From Parasutterella excrementihominis YIT 11859 (lineage in GTDB: Bacteria; Pseudomonadota; Gammaproteobacteria; Burkholderiales; Burkholderiaceae_F): a stretch of DNA of 64,000 nt. Of this stretch, positions 34,251-42,230 are shown in pieces. The position numbers and the translations under genes were made by a program. Under the pieces are notes generated by a model, which saw only the letters and a program-made list of their open reading frames with translations, did no database searches and was not told the DNA's origin. How positions within the stretch are numbered: position 1 is the stretch's first letter; each line of letters starts with the position of its first letter. The DNA lies in NCBI RefSeq assembly GCF_000205025.1, contig NZ_GL883690.1:43714-107713 (forward strand), in the 5' to 3' direction.

Positions 34251-35762
34251 GTGCAGTTTTTTCGTAGAAGCATGCTTCAAGTAATGGTGTCGGGTGCACT
34301 TTGCTCGGCCCTCCCTTCTATCGCTTTCGCACAGACACAAAAGTTAGCACCTGAATATGACGTGATCGTCATCGGTTCAGGATTTGCCGGTCTAGCCGCT
34401 GCCATTTCGGCGGCTGAAAACGGAGCAAAAGTTGCCGTTCTGGAAAAAATGCAGGTCGCCGGCGGCAACTCTTCTCGCTCCGGCGGCATGATGGCTATTC
34501 CTGGCTCCTCCGTCCAGAAAGAACAAGGCATCGAAGATTCACCGGCTAAGCTCGCTGCCGATATGAAACGCATCGGCTTAGGTTTAGGCGATCCTGAACA
34601 CATTAAAGTCGTGACAGAACACGCTGCTCCGACATTTGAGTGGACCAAGAAACAAGGCGTTGTTTGGCGCACCGACTTAACCGGCAAAGGCGGACACTCT
34701 GCTCGCCGCTGCCTGATTACTGAAGAAGGCACCGGCCAAGGCATCTTGATCCCGTTCATGAAAAAACTCAAGGAACTCGGTGTTCCTGTCTTGACTGGAA
34801 TGAAGGTCATTCGTTTAGATAAGAATAAAGACGGTCGAGTCATCGGTGTCACGGCTCTTGAAGATTACAAGTTCGGCAAAGAAGATTCCGGCAAACCAGT
34901 TGAGATCAAGGCCAAAGACGGTGTGATCCTCGCCTTCGGCGGCTTCTCGGCTGACGTGGGTTATAGAACTCGTCTCGATCCGAAGTTAACCGGCAATCTG
35001 AAAACGACGAATCAACCGGGCGCTACAGCTGAATTGATGCGTGAAGCCAGCCGAATCGGAGCCAATATCATCCAGGCCGACTGGATTCAGTTCCTGCCGA
35101 ACACTTCGCCGGACGAAGAAGGCATGGGTATGGGCTCGCATTTTGCCAGCGTCGGCGGCTCTCTGTACGGTTTATGGATCAACACCAAGACCGGCAAGCG
35201 TTTCACCGACGAATTCGGTGATCGCAAAACGACCACCGATGCTATTTTCAAAGTGCTGGATGCCGGTGGAAAGACAATCTCGGTTACGGACTCTGTCGGC
35301 GTTGCCTCTTTCAACAAAGTGCGTCCCGGCGCCATGGATATCTTGAGAAAGAACGGTGCGGTTAAGGAATACGCAACTCTCGATGACTTGGCCAAGGCCT
35401 ACGGTATCAGTCCCGACGCTCTCAAACAGACCTTTGCCGAATTCAACAAGGCCATCGAAAGCGGAAAAGATACGGAATTCGGACGCAAACTCGATAAGGA
35501 CATCAAGCCTTTGACGCATGCGCCCTACTACGTCTCTGAAATGAGCCCGAAGATTCACCATACGATGGGAGGCATCGCCACGGACACTTCGACCCGTGTC
35601 TTGTCAGTTGTTGACGACAAACCGATTCCCGGACTTTATGCAGCCGGTGAGTGTACAGGCGGCATCCACGGTGCGGTCAGAATTGGTGCAAATGCAGTAA
35701 TGGACTGCTTGGTCAACGGCAAATTAGCTGGTGAAACCGTGATGAAAGACGCTAAAAAATAA
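34251..35762 (+). CDS. Exported FAD-dependent fumarate/urocanate-reductase-like flavoprotein
   Basis: 503 aa. Starts at GTG with AGGAG upstream. Twin-arginine-like signal (FFRRSMLQVMVSGALCSALPSIAFAQ), FAD motif VIVIGSGFAGLAAAISAAENG, GGNSSRSGGMMAIPG. Active-site-region motifs are IHHTMGGIATD, GKRFTDEFGDRK and GGIHGAVRIGANAV, so the His and both Arg positions of fumarate-reductase chemistry look retained. No haem or FMN domain. Single gene ended by a terminator shared with the YgbA-like gene. Candidate acceptors are fumarate, urocanate or another unsaturated acid. Confidence 0.85.
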   Translation: MQFFRRSMLQVMVSGALCSALPSIAFAQTQKLAPEYDVIVIGSGFAGLAAAISAAENGAKVAVLEKMQVAGGNSSRSGGMMAIPGSSVQKEQGIEDSPAKLAADMKRIGLGLGDPEHIKVVTEHAAPTFEWTKKQGVVWRTDLTGKGGHSARRCLITEEGTGQGILIPFMKKLKELGVPVLTGMKVIRLDKNKDGRVIGVTALEDYKFGKEDSGKPVEIKAKDGVILAFGGFSADVGYRTRLDPKLTGNLKTTNQPGATAELMREASRIGANIIQADWIQFLPNTSPDEEGMGMGSHFASVGGSLYGLWINTKTGKRFTDEFGDRKTTTDAIFKVLDAGGKTISVTDSVGVASFNKVRPGAMDILRKNGAVKEYATLDDLAKAYGISPDALKQTFAEFNKAIESGKDTEFGRKLDKDIKPLTHAPYYVSEMSPKIHHTMGGIATDTSTRVLSVVDDKPIPGLYAAGECTGGIHGAVRIGANAVMDCLVNGKLAGETVMKDAKK

Positions 35763-35785
35763 TATTAGCTATTAATAATTAGAGG

Positions 35786-35818
35786 GCTGCCGTAGAAAAA
35801 CTCCGGCAGCTTAATTTT
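35786..35818. terminator. Bidirectional terminator after flavoprotein gene
   Basis: GCTGCCG / CGGCAGC with an 11-nt loop, then TTAATTTTTTT on the plus strand; lies before the end of the minus-strand YgbA-like gene. Confidence 0.88.
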
Positions 35819-36230
35819 TTTCTTTTGCTAAAGGGTGCGGTTTGGCTGCAGTTGGTTTTTCCGGAGGTTCGCGGAAGAGCGCTAAGATATGCCTCATCGA
35901 AAGAATGGGATGCTTGAGCAGCAGCTTCGGACCGGAAAAAGCCATAATTTCTTTGGCCCTCTCCTTGTATCCTTTCCCATAGCAGTGGATATTGCATTTT
36001 GCGCAGACGGGCTTCTTCTCTCCGAACGGACAGCAAGCCAGTCTTTTCAGGGAATATAAATAGAACTCCTCGCATTCAGGACAGAGCCCTTCTTTGGTGT
36101 TGTGATGAGCGTGGCAGTAAATCTCGGTCATGATGCGAATCGTCTCAACATCCTTAGCGATATAAGGAAGTTTGAGCTGCTGTTCGCGTTTTTCGCTGAG
36201 ATTTAACTTTTTAAGTTCATATTCCAACAT
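35811..36230 (-). CDS. YgbA-like nitrous oxide-stimulated promoter family protein
   Basis: 139 aa. Matches the YgbA_NO family: DVETIRIMTEIYCHAHHNT, then paired cysteines in LCPECEEFYLYSLKRLACCPFG and KPVCAKCNIHCYG that probably bind a metal or FeS centre. The ATG at 36230 has GGTGAG upstream and is preferred over a TTG 21 nt earlier. YgbA is induced by nitric oxide in enteric bacteria; regulation here is unknown. Confidence 0.88.
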   Translation of the reverse strand: MLEYELKKLNLSEKREQQLKLPYIAKDVETIRIMTEIYCHAHHNTKEGLCPECEEFYLYSLKRLACCPFGEKKPVCAKCNIHCYGKGYKERAKEIMAFSGPKLLLKHPILSMRHILALFREPPEKPTAAKPHPLAKEKN

Positions 36231-36426
36231 CTGACACTCACCAAAATACAAGGAGAAATACAGAATCTTCAGGTCGAGCTTAGGAGCGACTGCTTAAAAT
36301 TTTATTAAGTATTGAGAATGATTTGCATTTGAAAAAGTTTCAGAATGTTATTTCTCCGATTAATCAGGAAACCGTCAGCCATTCAACGCACAATACGATT
36401 ATTCGACTGACAGAAAACACGTTTGT

Positions 36427-38790
36427 ATGACCGAAAGCATCTCAGAAAAACTGAGCTCCGACGTCCGAGAAGGAACTTCCGTAACCCATTGGGGAATCGT
36501 TAAGACGACAGCTGTTGATGGCAAGATTTCTAAAATCGAACCGATTCCGGAAGACCGGCGCCCTTCTCCGAATTTAAAAGCTCTGGCGGAACTGCCTTAT
36601 GCACCTTCTCGGATTCGTTATCCGATGGTGCGCGAAGGTTATTTTAAAGAAGGAATATCTTCAAGAGATCGCCGCGGAGAAGATAAATGGATACGAGTTT
36701 CTTGGGAGGAGGCGCTGGATTTGATTGCCTCCGAACTTAAACGTATCTATTCGGAGTACGGCCCGAGTGCTGTTTTCGGTCAATCTTACGGATGGAAGTC
36801 TCCCGGTACCGTAAATTCAGCCAGTACGCTTCAGAGGCGGCTGCTGAGTCTTTGCGGAGGTTATGTTTCCGGCGTCAATTCTTATTCAACTGCTGCCATC
36901 GGAACCATATTGCCTTATGTTGTGGGAACAGGCGATCCACAATCGACGGACTGGAATGTTGTTCTTAAAAACAGCAGAAGAGTTGTGTTCTGGGGCACAG
37001 ATCCGATCGTCACAAACGATATTGACTGGTCTACAACGCTTCACAACTACTTCCCTTACTTGGAAAAACTCAAAACCTCTGATATCAAAACCATCGACAT
37101 CAATCCGGTTAGAACAGAAACCGGCGAGTTTTTAGGCAGCGAATGGATCGCACCCAAGCCCGGAACAGATTGCGCCTTAATGCTCGGCATGATGTATGAA
37201 CTCGAATGTTCAGGCAAAACGGATAAGAACATCCTTCAAAACTGTACTTCCGGATTTGAGGTCTTCCAGGACCACCTTCTCGGAAAGTCAGACGGAATTC
37301 CTAAATCGCCTGAATGGGCTTCAGAAATTACCGGTATCCCTACTGACAAAATCCACTCCTTAACTCATGAATTAGCGGACAACCGCACCATGATCATTAT
37401 GGGATGGGGCATACAACGAATTCAGTACGGCGAGCAGCCGCATTGGATGGCATTCACCCTGGCAAGCATGCTGGGGCAAATCGGGTTGCCAGGCGGAGGC
37501 GTGGGCACGAACTACCACTATTCTTCCGGCGGCTGCCCTTTCCATATCGGCCCGATGATCGGAGGCTTAGCGTCTCGAGTAGAACCTGTGCTTCCGAGAT
37601 TAAAGCCTTGGAAAGGAAGTGCTTATATTCCGGTTATGCGGTTTGCGGATTGTTTCCTGAACCCCGGAAAGACGATCGAACATAACGGTAAAAGACTTAC
37701 TTACCCTGACATCCGAATGGTGATGTGGACGGGCGGCAATCCTTTTGCACATCAGCCCGAAACGAATCGCCTTCTCTCTGCTTGGAAGAAACCGGAAACC
37801 ATCGTCGTCACCGATTGCTTTATGACGGCTACCGCTCGTCATGCGGATATTGTGCTTCCGGCACAAACCGTGTTTGAGCACAACGACATCTGTCCGATCG
37901 GCACTTACACGAACGACGGCATAGCAGCAAACCACGCAATGATTGCGCCGATTGGTGAATCTCGTTCCGATTACCGGATTTATTCAGAATTGGCTCGTCG
38001 TATGGGAGTGGAGCAGGAATTTACTCTTGGTCTAGATGAGATCGGATGGATTCAGGCGATCTACCAAGAAGCAAAGAATCGAGGCTTAAGCTCCGGAATC
38101 CAACTCCCTACCTTCGAAGAGTTCTGGTCAAAGGGCATCGTTTTTTATCCGGAAGATGAAACGAGCAAGGAGTTCGTAGCTTTTGAGGAATTTAGAAAAG
38201 ATCCTGCAAACCATCCTCTTAGGACCGAGAGCGGCAAAATCCAAATCTTTAGTCCTAGGATCGCAAGTTACGGTTATGACGACTGCCGCGGATATCCGAG
38301 TTATTTTGAGCCGAGCGAATCTTTAAACAATAAGAAGAAGTATCCGCTGGCCTACATGTCTGGCAAAAGCGCTCACAGACTTCATAGTCAGTTAGACGGA
38401 ACAACACATACAGCCTCGCATAACATCGGAGATCGAGAGCCGATATGGATTCATCCCGATAACGCTGCCGAGAGAGGAATTCAAACCGGTGATGTCGTTC
38501 TTGTTCGCAACGATCGTGGAAACGTTCTCGCCGGCGCCGTTGTTACCGATAAGGTCAGAAAAGATGTTGTTCTTATTCGTCACGGCGGCTGGTTTGAGCC
38601 GCAAAAACAAGCAGACGGCTCAACTCTGGATGTTCATGGCAACGCGAACACTTTGACCATGGATGTACCGACTTCGAAGCTTGCATGCGGCAACGTCGCC
38701 TCCTCAGGACTCGTCGAAGTAGAAAAATTCCAAGGCGTTCTGCCTACCGTCAAGATTAGAGAAGAGACTGTGCCTCAGCCTAAAGCATGA
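36427..38790 (+). CDS. bisC: BisC/TorZ-like cytoplasmic molybdoenzyme (S- or N-oxide reductase)
   Basis: 787 aa, no signal peptide. Begins THWGIVKTTAVDGKISKIEP as in BisC/TorA-type enzymes, lacking the N-terminal [4Fe-4S] cysteines; the Mo ligand Ser lies in VNSYSTAAIGTILPYVVGTG. Other matches are WGTDPIVTNDIDW, MGWGIQRIQYGEQPHWM and DIVLPAQTVFEHND. Biotin sulfoxide or methionine sulfoxide reduction is typical for the cytoplasmic clade. Single gene; no ribosome-binding site is evident at the ATG. bisC is a family-level choice. Confidence 0.82.
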   Translation: MTESISEKLSSDVREGTSVTHWGIVKTTAVDGKISKIEPIPEDRRPSPNLKALAELPYAPSRIRYPMVREGYFKEGISSRDRRGEDKWIRVSWEEALDLIASELKRIYSEYGPSAVFGQSYGWKSPGTVNSASTLQRRLLSLCGGYVSGVNSYSTAAIGTILPYVVGTGDPQSTDWNVVLKNSRRVVFWGTDPIVTNDIDWSTTLHNYFPYLEKLKTSDIKTIDINPVRTETGEFLGSEWIAPKPGTDCALMLGMMYELECSGKTDKNILQNCTSGFEVFQDHLLGKSDGIPKSPEWASEITGIPTDKIHSLTHELADNRTMIIMGWGIQRIQYGEQPHWMAFTLASMLGQIGLPGGGVGTNYHYSSGGCPFHIGPMIGGLASRVEPVLPRLKPWKGSAYIPVMRFADCFLNPGKTIEHNGKRLTYPDIRMVMWTGGNPFAHQPETNRLLSAWKKPETIVVTDCFMTATARHADIVLPAQTVFEHNDICPIGTYTNDGIAANHAMIAPIGESRSDYRIYSELARRMGVEQEFTLGLDEIGWIQAIYQEAKNRGLSSGIQLPTFEEFWSKGIVFYPEDETSKEFVAFEEFRKDPANHPLRTESGKIQIFSPRIASYGYDDCRGYPSYFEPSESLNNKKKYPLAYMSGKSAHRLHSQLDGTTHTASHNIGDREPIWIHPDNAAERGIQTGDVVLVRNDRGNVLAGAVVTDKVRKDVVLIRHGGWFEPQKQADGSTLDVHGNANTLTMDVPTSKLACGNVASSGLVEVEKFQGVLPTVKIREETVPQPKA

Positions 38791-38827
38791 CAATCTTTGT
38801 CCGATTTTCTTAATTAGATAATCAAGT

Positions 38828-38855
38828 GCCTGCGCCGAACTAAAACCGCGCAGGC
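38828..38855 (+). terminator. Hairpin terminator after bisC
   Basis: GCCTGCGC / GCGCAGGC with 12-nt loop, followed by TTTGTGTTTG. Confidence 0.75.
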
Positions 38856-38917
38856 TTTGTGTTTGTAGGAGTATTCTTATTTCTAACTCAAACAAACTAT
38901 AAAAATAAGGATCGGTC

Positions 38918-40291
38918 ATGGCTTTCTTTAGCAAGAATATCGACATGCTTAACGGAACCATCTGGGACAAGATGGTTGTCTTCGCAATCCCCCTAGCCCT
39001 GACCGGCGTACTTCAGCAGCTTTACAACCTTGCAGACGTTGCCGTTCTCGGACATTTTGTATCTAACGAAGCCGTTGCTGCCGTCGGTACTAATGTTCCG
39101 ATTGTCGGTCTTATTGTCGCCTTCTGTATTGGTCTATCCATCGGCGCAAACGTTGTGGTTGCTCGGTATTTGGGCATGCGCAAATATGATGACGCGTCCA
39201 AGGCAGTCCACACGGCTTTTGCCACGGCTGTGATATTCGGCGTCATCGCTATGGTGATTGGAGAGCTTTGCTCCTCCATTTTGATGGTATGGATGCAGGT
39301 TCCTCCTAACGTTGTACGCCATTCAGAGATTTATCTTCAGATGTACTTGCTGGGGATGCCCTTCATTTCCATCTATAACTTCTTGTCTGCCGTCATGAGA
39401 AGCCAGGGCGACACCCAGACACCTCTGTGGGCCCTTTGTATCGCCAGCGTCTTTAACGCTCTGGGAGATTTATTTGTCGTTACCGTTGTCGACTGGGGTA
39501 TCGGCGGCGTGGCATTGATGACGGCGTTAGCCAATCTGTTGGCATCCGGCATCCTTGTTTACAGGCTCATGCGCACAGACGGACCGCTCCGTCTTTATCC
39601 CAAACGCCTCTTCAAGATGGATAAGAAGGCCCTGCGCTCCATGATCAAAATCGGCTGGCCAGCCGGTTTGCAGAGTTCGGTTTTCTCCCTTTCTAACTTA
39701 ATTATTCAGAGCGCCATCAACTCGTTGGGCGCTGATGTAATGGCGGCCTCCGTTGCAGCTTTCACGATCGAAATTAACTGCTACTGCGTGATTAACGGTT
39801 TCGGCCTGGCAGCAACGACGTTTATTAGTCAGAACTACGGCGCCGGCAATCTGGAACGCTGCAAACGAATTACTCGCGTCAACATGGCTTTGAATATCGG
39901 CATCACGGTGGTGTTGAGCGTTCTGATCTATGGCTTCGGCCGATATTTGCTTGGTTTCTTCACACAATCCGAAGAGATTATTTCTTTGGGTATGATTCGA
40001 TTGCTCTGGGTCGTGATTCCCGAACCCTTGAACTCCGTTATGGAAGTTCTTTCCGACTCAATGCGCGGTTACGGTTATTCCCTGCCGCCTGCCATTATCA
40101 CAGTAGTGGTCATTTGTACCATCCGAATCGTTTGGGTGTATTCGGTGTTCGCGGCTAAGCCGACCTATGAAATTTTGATGATGGTCTACCCGCTCAGTTG
40201 GCTCGTGACTTCGATCTGCCTGACGTTCCTCTACTTCAGATTCATGAAGCAGCTCCCGGCGAAGCGCTGCAGAACGGCCGTGAAAAAATAG
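38918..40291 (+). CDS. MATE-family multidrug/organic cation efflux pump
   Basis: 457 aa with about twelve membrane spans. MATE signatures: the opening IWDKMVVFAIPLALTGVLQQLYNLADVAVLG, then IGLSIGANVVVARYLGMR, SAVMRSQGDTQTPLW and ATTFISQNYGAGNLERCKR in the second half. Uses Na+ or H+ gradients to expel drugs or metabolites. An AAGGATC site precedes the ATG. Confidence 0.93.
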   Translation: MAFFSKNIDMLNGTIWDKMVVFAIPLALTGVLQQLYNLADVAVLGHFVSNEAVAAVGTNVPIVGLIVAFCIGLSIGANVVVARYLGMRKYDDASKAVHTAFATAVIFGVIAMVIGELCSSILMVWMQVPPNVVRHSEIYLQMYLLGMPFISIYNFLSAVMRSQGDTQTPLWALCIASVFNALGDLFVVTVVDWGIGGVALMTALANLLASGILVYRLMRTDGPLRLYPKRLFKMDKKALRSMIKIGWPAGLQSSVFSLSNLIIQSAINSLGADVMAASVAAFTIEINCYCVINGFGLAATTFISQNYGAGNLERCKRITRVNMALNIGITVVLSVLIYGFGRYLLGFFTQSEEIISLGMIRLLWVVIPEPLNSVMEVLSDSMRGYGYSLPPAIITVVVICTIRIVWVYSVFAAKPTYEILMMVYPLSWLVTSICLTFLYFRFMKQLPAKRCRTAVKK

Positions 40292-40327
40292 TGTCGGAGG
40301 GATAATCCTGCATCTAAATTTTTCAAC

Positions 40328-41098
40328 ATGTTCTATAAAAACGTTATGAAACCGTTAATGACTGATAAGCCGGTCGGCATAAAAAATGTTCTTCTTGTTG
40401 GTAACTCTTTCATGTTCTATAACTGCGGTGTTAACGGAATGATAAACGGTTTTGCAAAAGCAAAACACCGAGATCTCGTCATCACGCTTGTCGGTATCGG
40501 AGGCGCTAGCCTGTATTGGCACGACGTGAAGAGTTATTTGCGACCGAATGCTCTAAGAAGCTACAAAATCGCGAGCGACGGTACGAACAAAGTAACGTTC
40601 TTGGATTATCTAGACGGAAAGATCTTTGATGCCGTTGTTTTAGAAGATTCGAGTCAAGGGCCGATTCATCCGGAGCTAAAAGAGCTTTTTCGGGAGTCGG
40701 CTAGGAAACATTGTCAGGATATTCGTGAAGCCGGCGCCAGACCGTTTTTTATGATGACCTGGGCCTACAAAGACAAACCTGAGATGACCAGTCTTTTAGC
40801 CGATGCAACGATTGAAGTGGCTAACGAAAATTCTGCTTCCGTTATACCCTGTGGCATGGCATTTGAACGATCCTCGAAAGATTTTCCCGAGATTGAGCTC
40901 ATTCGATCTGATAACAGACATCCGACGGTAGCCGGAACTTATTTAGAGGCAGCGGTGTTCTTTGCTTCCTTGACAGGAATCACACCGACGGATTGCGATT
41001 TCTACGGACGTTTTGACGATTTGATTGTGGCTCCGGAAACCGGTAAAAAATTACAGCGTATTGCTTGGAACACTGTGCGCGATTTCAACTCCTGGTGA
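40328..41098 (+). CDS. SGNH-like hydrolase family protein
   Basis: 256 aa, cytoplasmic (no signal peptide). Possible SGNH block I: NVLLVGNSFMFYN; a later DNRHPTVAGTYLEAAVF gives the Asp-x-x-His pair. The usual Asn of block III is not clear; FFMMTWAYKD occupies that area. Similar to uncharacterised GDSL-like proteins. It starts 36 nt after the MATE gene, so it may share its transcript. Function unknown. Confidence 0.65.
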   Translation: MFYKNVMKPLMTDKPVGIKNVLLVGNSFMFYNCGVNGMINGFAKAKHRDLVITLVGIGGASLYWHDVKSYLRPNALRSYKIASDGTNKVTFLDYLDGKIFDAVVLEDSSQGPIHPELKELFRESARKHCQDIREAGARPFFMMTWAYKDKPEMTSLLADATIEVANENSASVIPCGMAFERSSKDFPEIELIRSDNRHPTVAGTYLEAAVFFASLTGITPTDCDFYGRFDDLIVAPETGKKLQRIAWNTVRDFNSW

Positions 41099-41159
41099 AT
41101 CAAAAAATAAAGTTTTTCGGGAAAACACCCATAGCCTGATCCCGCATAAACTCTCTTCG

Positions 41160-41182
41160 AATACATCCCACGGGATGTATTT
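41160..41182 (+). terminator. Hairpin between SGNH gene and exported aroD-like gene
   Basis: AATACATCC / GGATGTATT with CACG loop, followed by a short T stretch. Terminator or leader hairpin, about 90 nt before the next ATG. Confidence 0.6.
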
Positions 41183-41271
41183 AACCGCCTTTGATCTGTT
41201 TTTGATCCTCCTGAAAAAGTCAACAATGACTTTATTGATCGAATCTCAATTCAATCTGTTTCGGAGGAAAT

Positions 41272-42198
41272 ATGAAAAGAAGAACCATGATTCAATCCGG
41301 CATCGGCGGTTTGGCTGCTGCCTTCTCTGCCTCTGCCTTTGCCAGCACAAAATTGAAAGGCAATGAAAAGATGATGCCGGTCGACACCCTGAACCACGAA
41401 CCCGGCTGGGACAAAGAACCTGTTGAAGTCTTGGAAATCAAGGGCGTCAGAATCGGTGAAGGCCGTCCTAAGATCATTGCTTCCACGACTGCTAAGACGC
41501 CCGAAGCTTTCATCGCGTTGGTTCAGGACTACAACAGTCGTCCTGAACTTCAGATGATCGAGCTCCGCCCTGACTACATCGGTGAAATTTCCGGTAAAGA
41601 ATTTGCCAAGCTCACTAAGCAGGTCTATGAAATCGTCAAGAACAAACCGATTCTCATGACCTTCCGCGACAAGACCGAAGGCGGCGGCAGACACGTTTCC
41701 GACGAATACTACAGAGACTTCTATTTTGACGTTCTCGACAATGGCAAGATTGACCTTATCGACATCGAAATGTTCCGCAACGCCGATATCTGCAAGCAGA
41801 TCGTGAAAAAAGCCAAAGAAAAAGGCGTCAAAGTTGTGATGAGCGACCACGAATTCGGATGGACTCCCTCTGAAGCTGAAATCATTCGTCGTCTTCTCCT
41901 TCAGGAACAATTAGGCTCCGACATTCTGAAGATTGCTGTAATGGCCCACAACACCGGTGACGCACTCAACCTGATGAACGCAACTTGGAAGACACGCAAT
42001 TACTTCTCCCGCAAACCGATGCTCACAATGGCTATGGGCAAAGATGGCGTCTTAAGCCGCATGACCGGTGAATTCACAGGTTCCGACATCACTTTCTGCA
42101 TGGTTGGCGGCAAACCTTCCGCTCCGGGCCAGATCCCTAGTGAAGAAGCCGAACAGATCCTGAATTCCATTCACAAGGCCATGTACCCGGTTAAATAA
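41272..42198 (+). CDS. Exported type I 3-dehydroquinate dehydratase
   Basis: 308 aa, about 50 longer than cytoplasmic AroD because of an N-terminal export signal (MKRRTMIQSGIGGLAAAFSASAFAS, twin-arginine-like). The catalytic domain looks intact: IELRPDYIG holds the Glu region, VVMSDHEFGWTP the catalytic His, and DILKIAVM the Schiff-base Lys, with MAMGKDGVLSRMTG and GSDITF downstream. It converts 3-dehydroquinate to 3-dehydroshikimate, here outside the cytoplasm. 32 nt upstream of the flavoprotein gene, and therefore probably catabolic or respiratory, not biosynthetic. CGGAGG precedes the ATG. Confidence 0.88.
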   Translation: MKRRTMIQSGIGGLAAAFSASAFASTKLKGNEKMMPVDTLNHEPGWDKEPVEVLEIKGVRIGEGRPKIIASTTAKTPEAFIALVQDYNSRPELQMIELRPDYIGEISGKEFAKLTKQVYEIVKNKPILMTFRDKTEGGGRHVSDEYYRDFYFDVLDNGKIDLIDIEMFRNADICKQIVKKAKEKGVKVVMSDHEFGWTPSEAEIIRRLLLQEQLGSDILKIAVMAHNTGDALNLMNATWKTRNYFSRKPMLTMAMGKDGVLSRMTGEFTGSDITFCMVGGKPSAPGQIPSEEAEQILNSIHKAMYPVK

Positions 42199-42230
42199 TT
42201 CTTAAGAGAAACTCCTCTCAAGGAACGAAC

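Noticed and set aside
41272..42198. Biosynthetic aroD
   Set aside because: N-terminal export signal and coupling to an exported reductase argue against a role in the cytoplasmic shikimate pathway.
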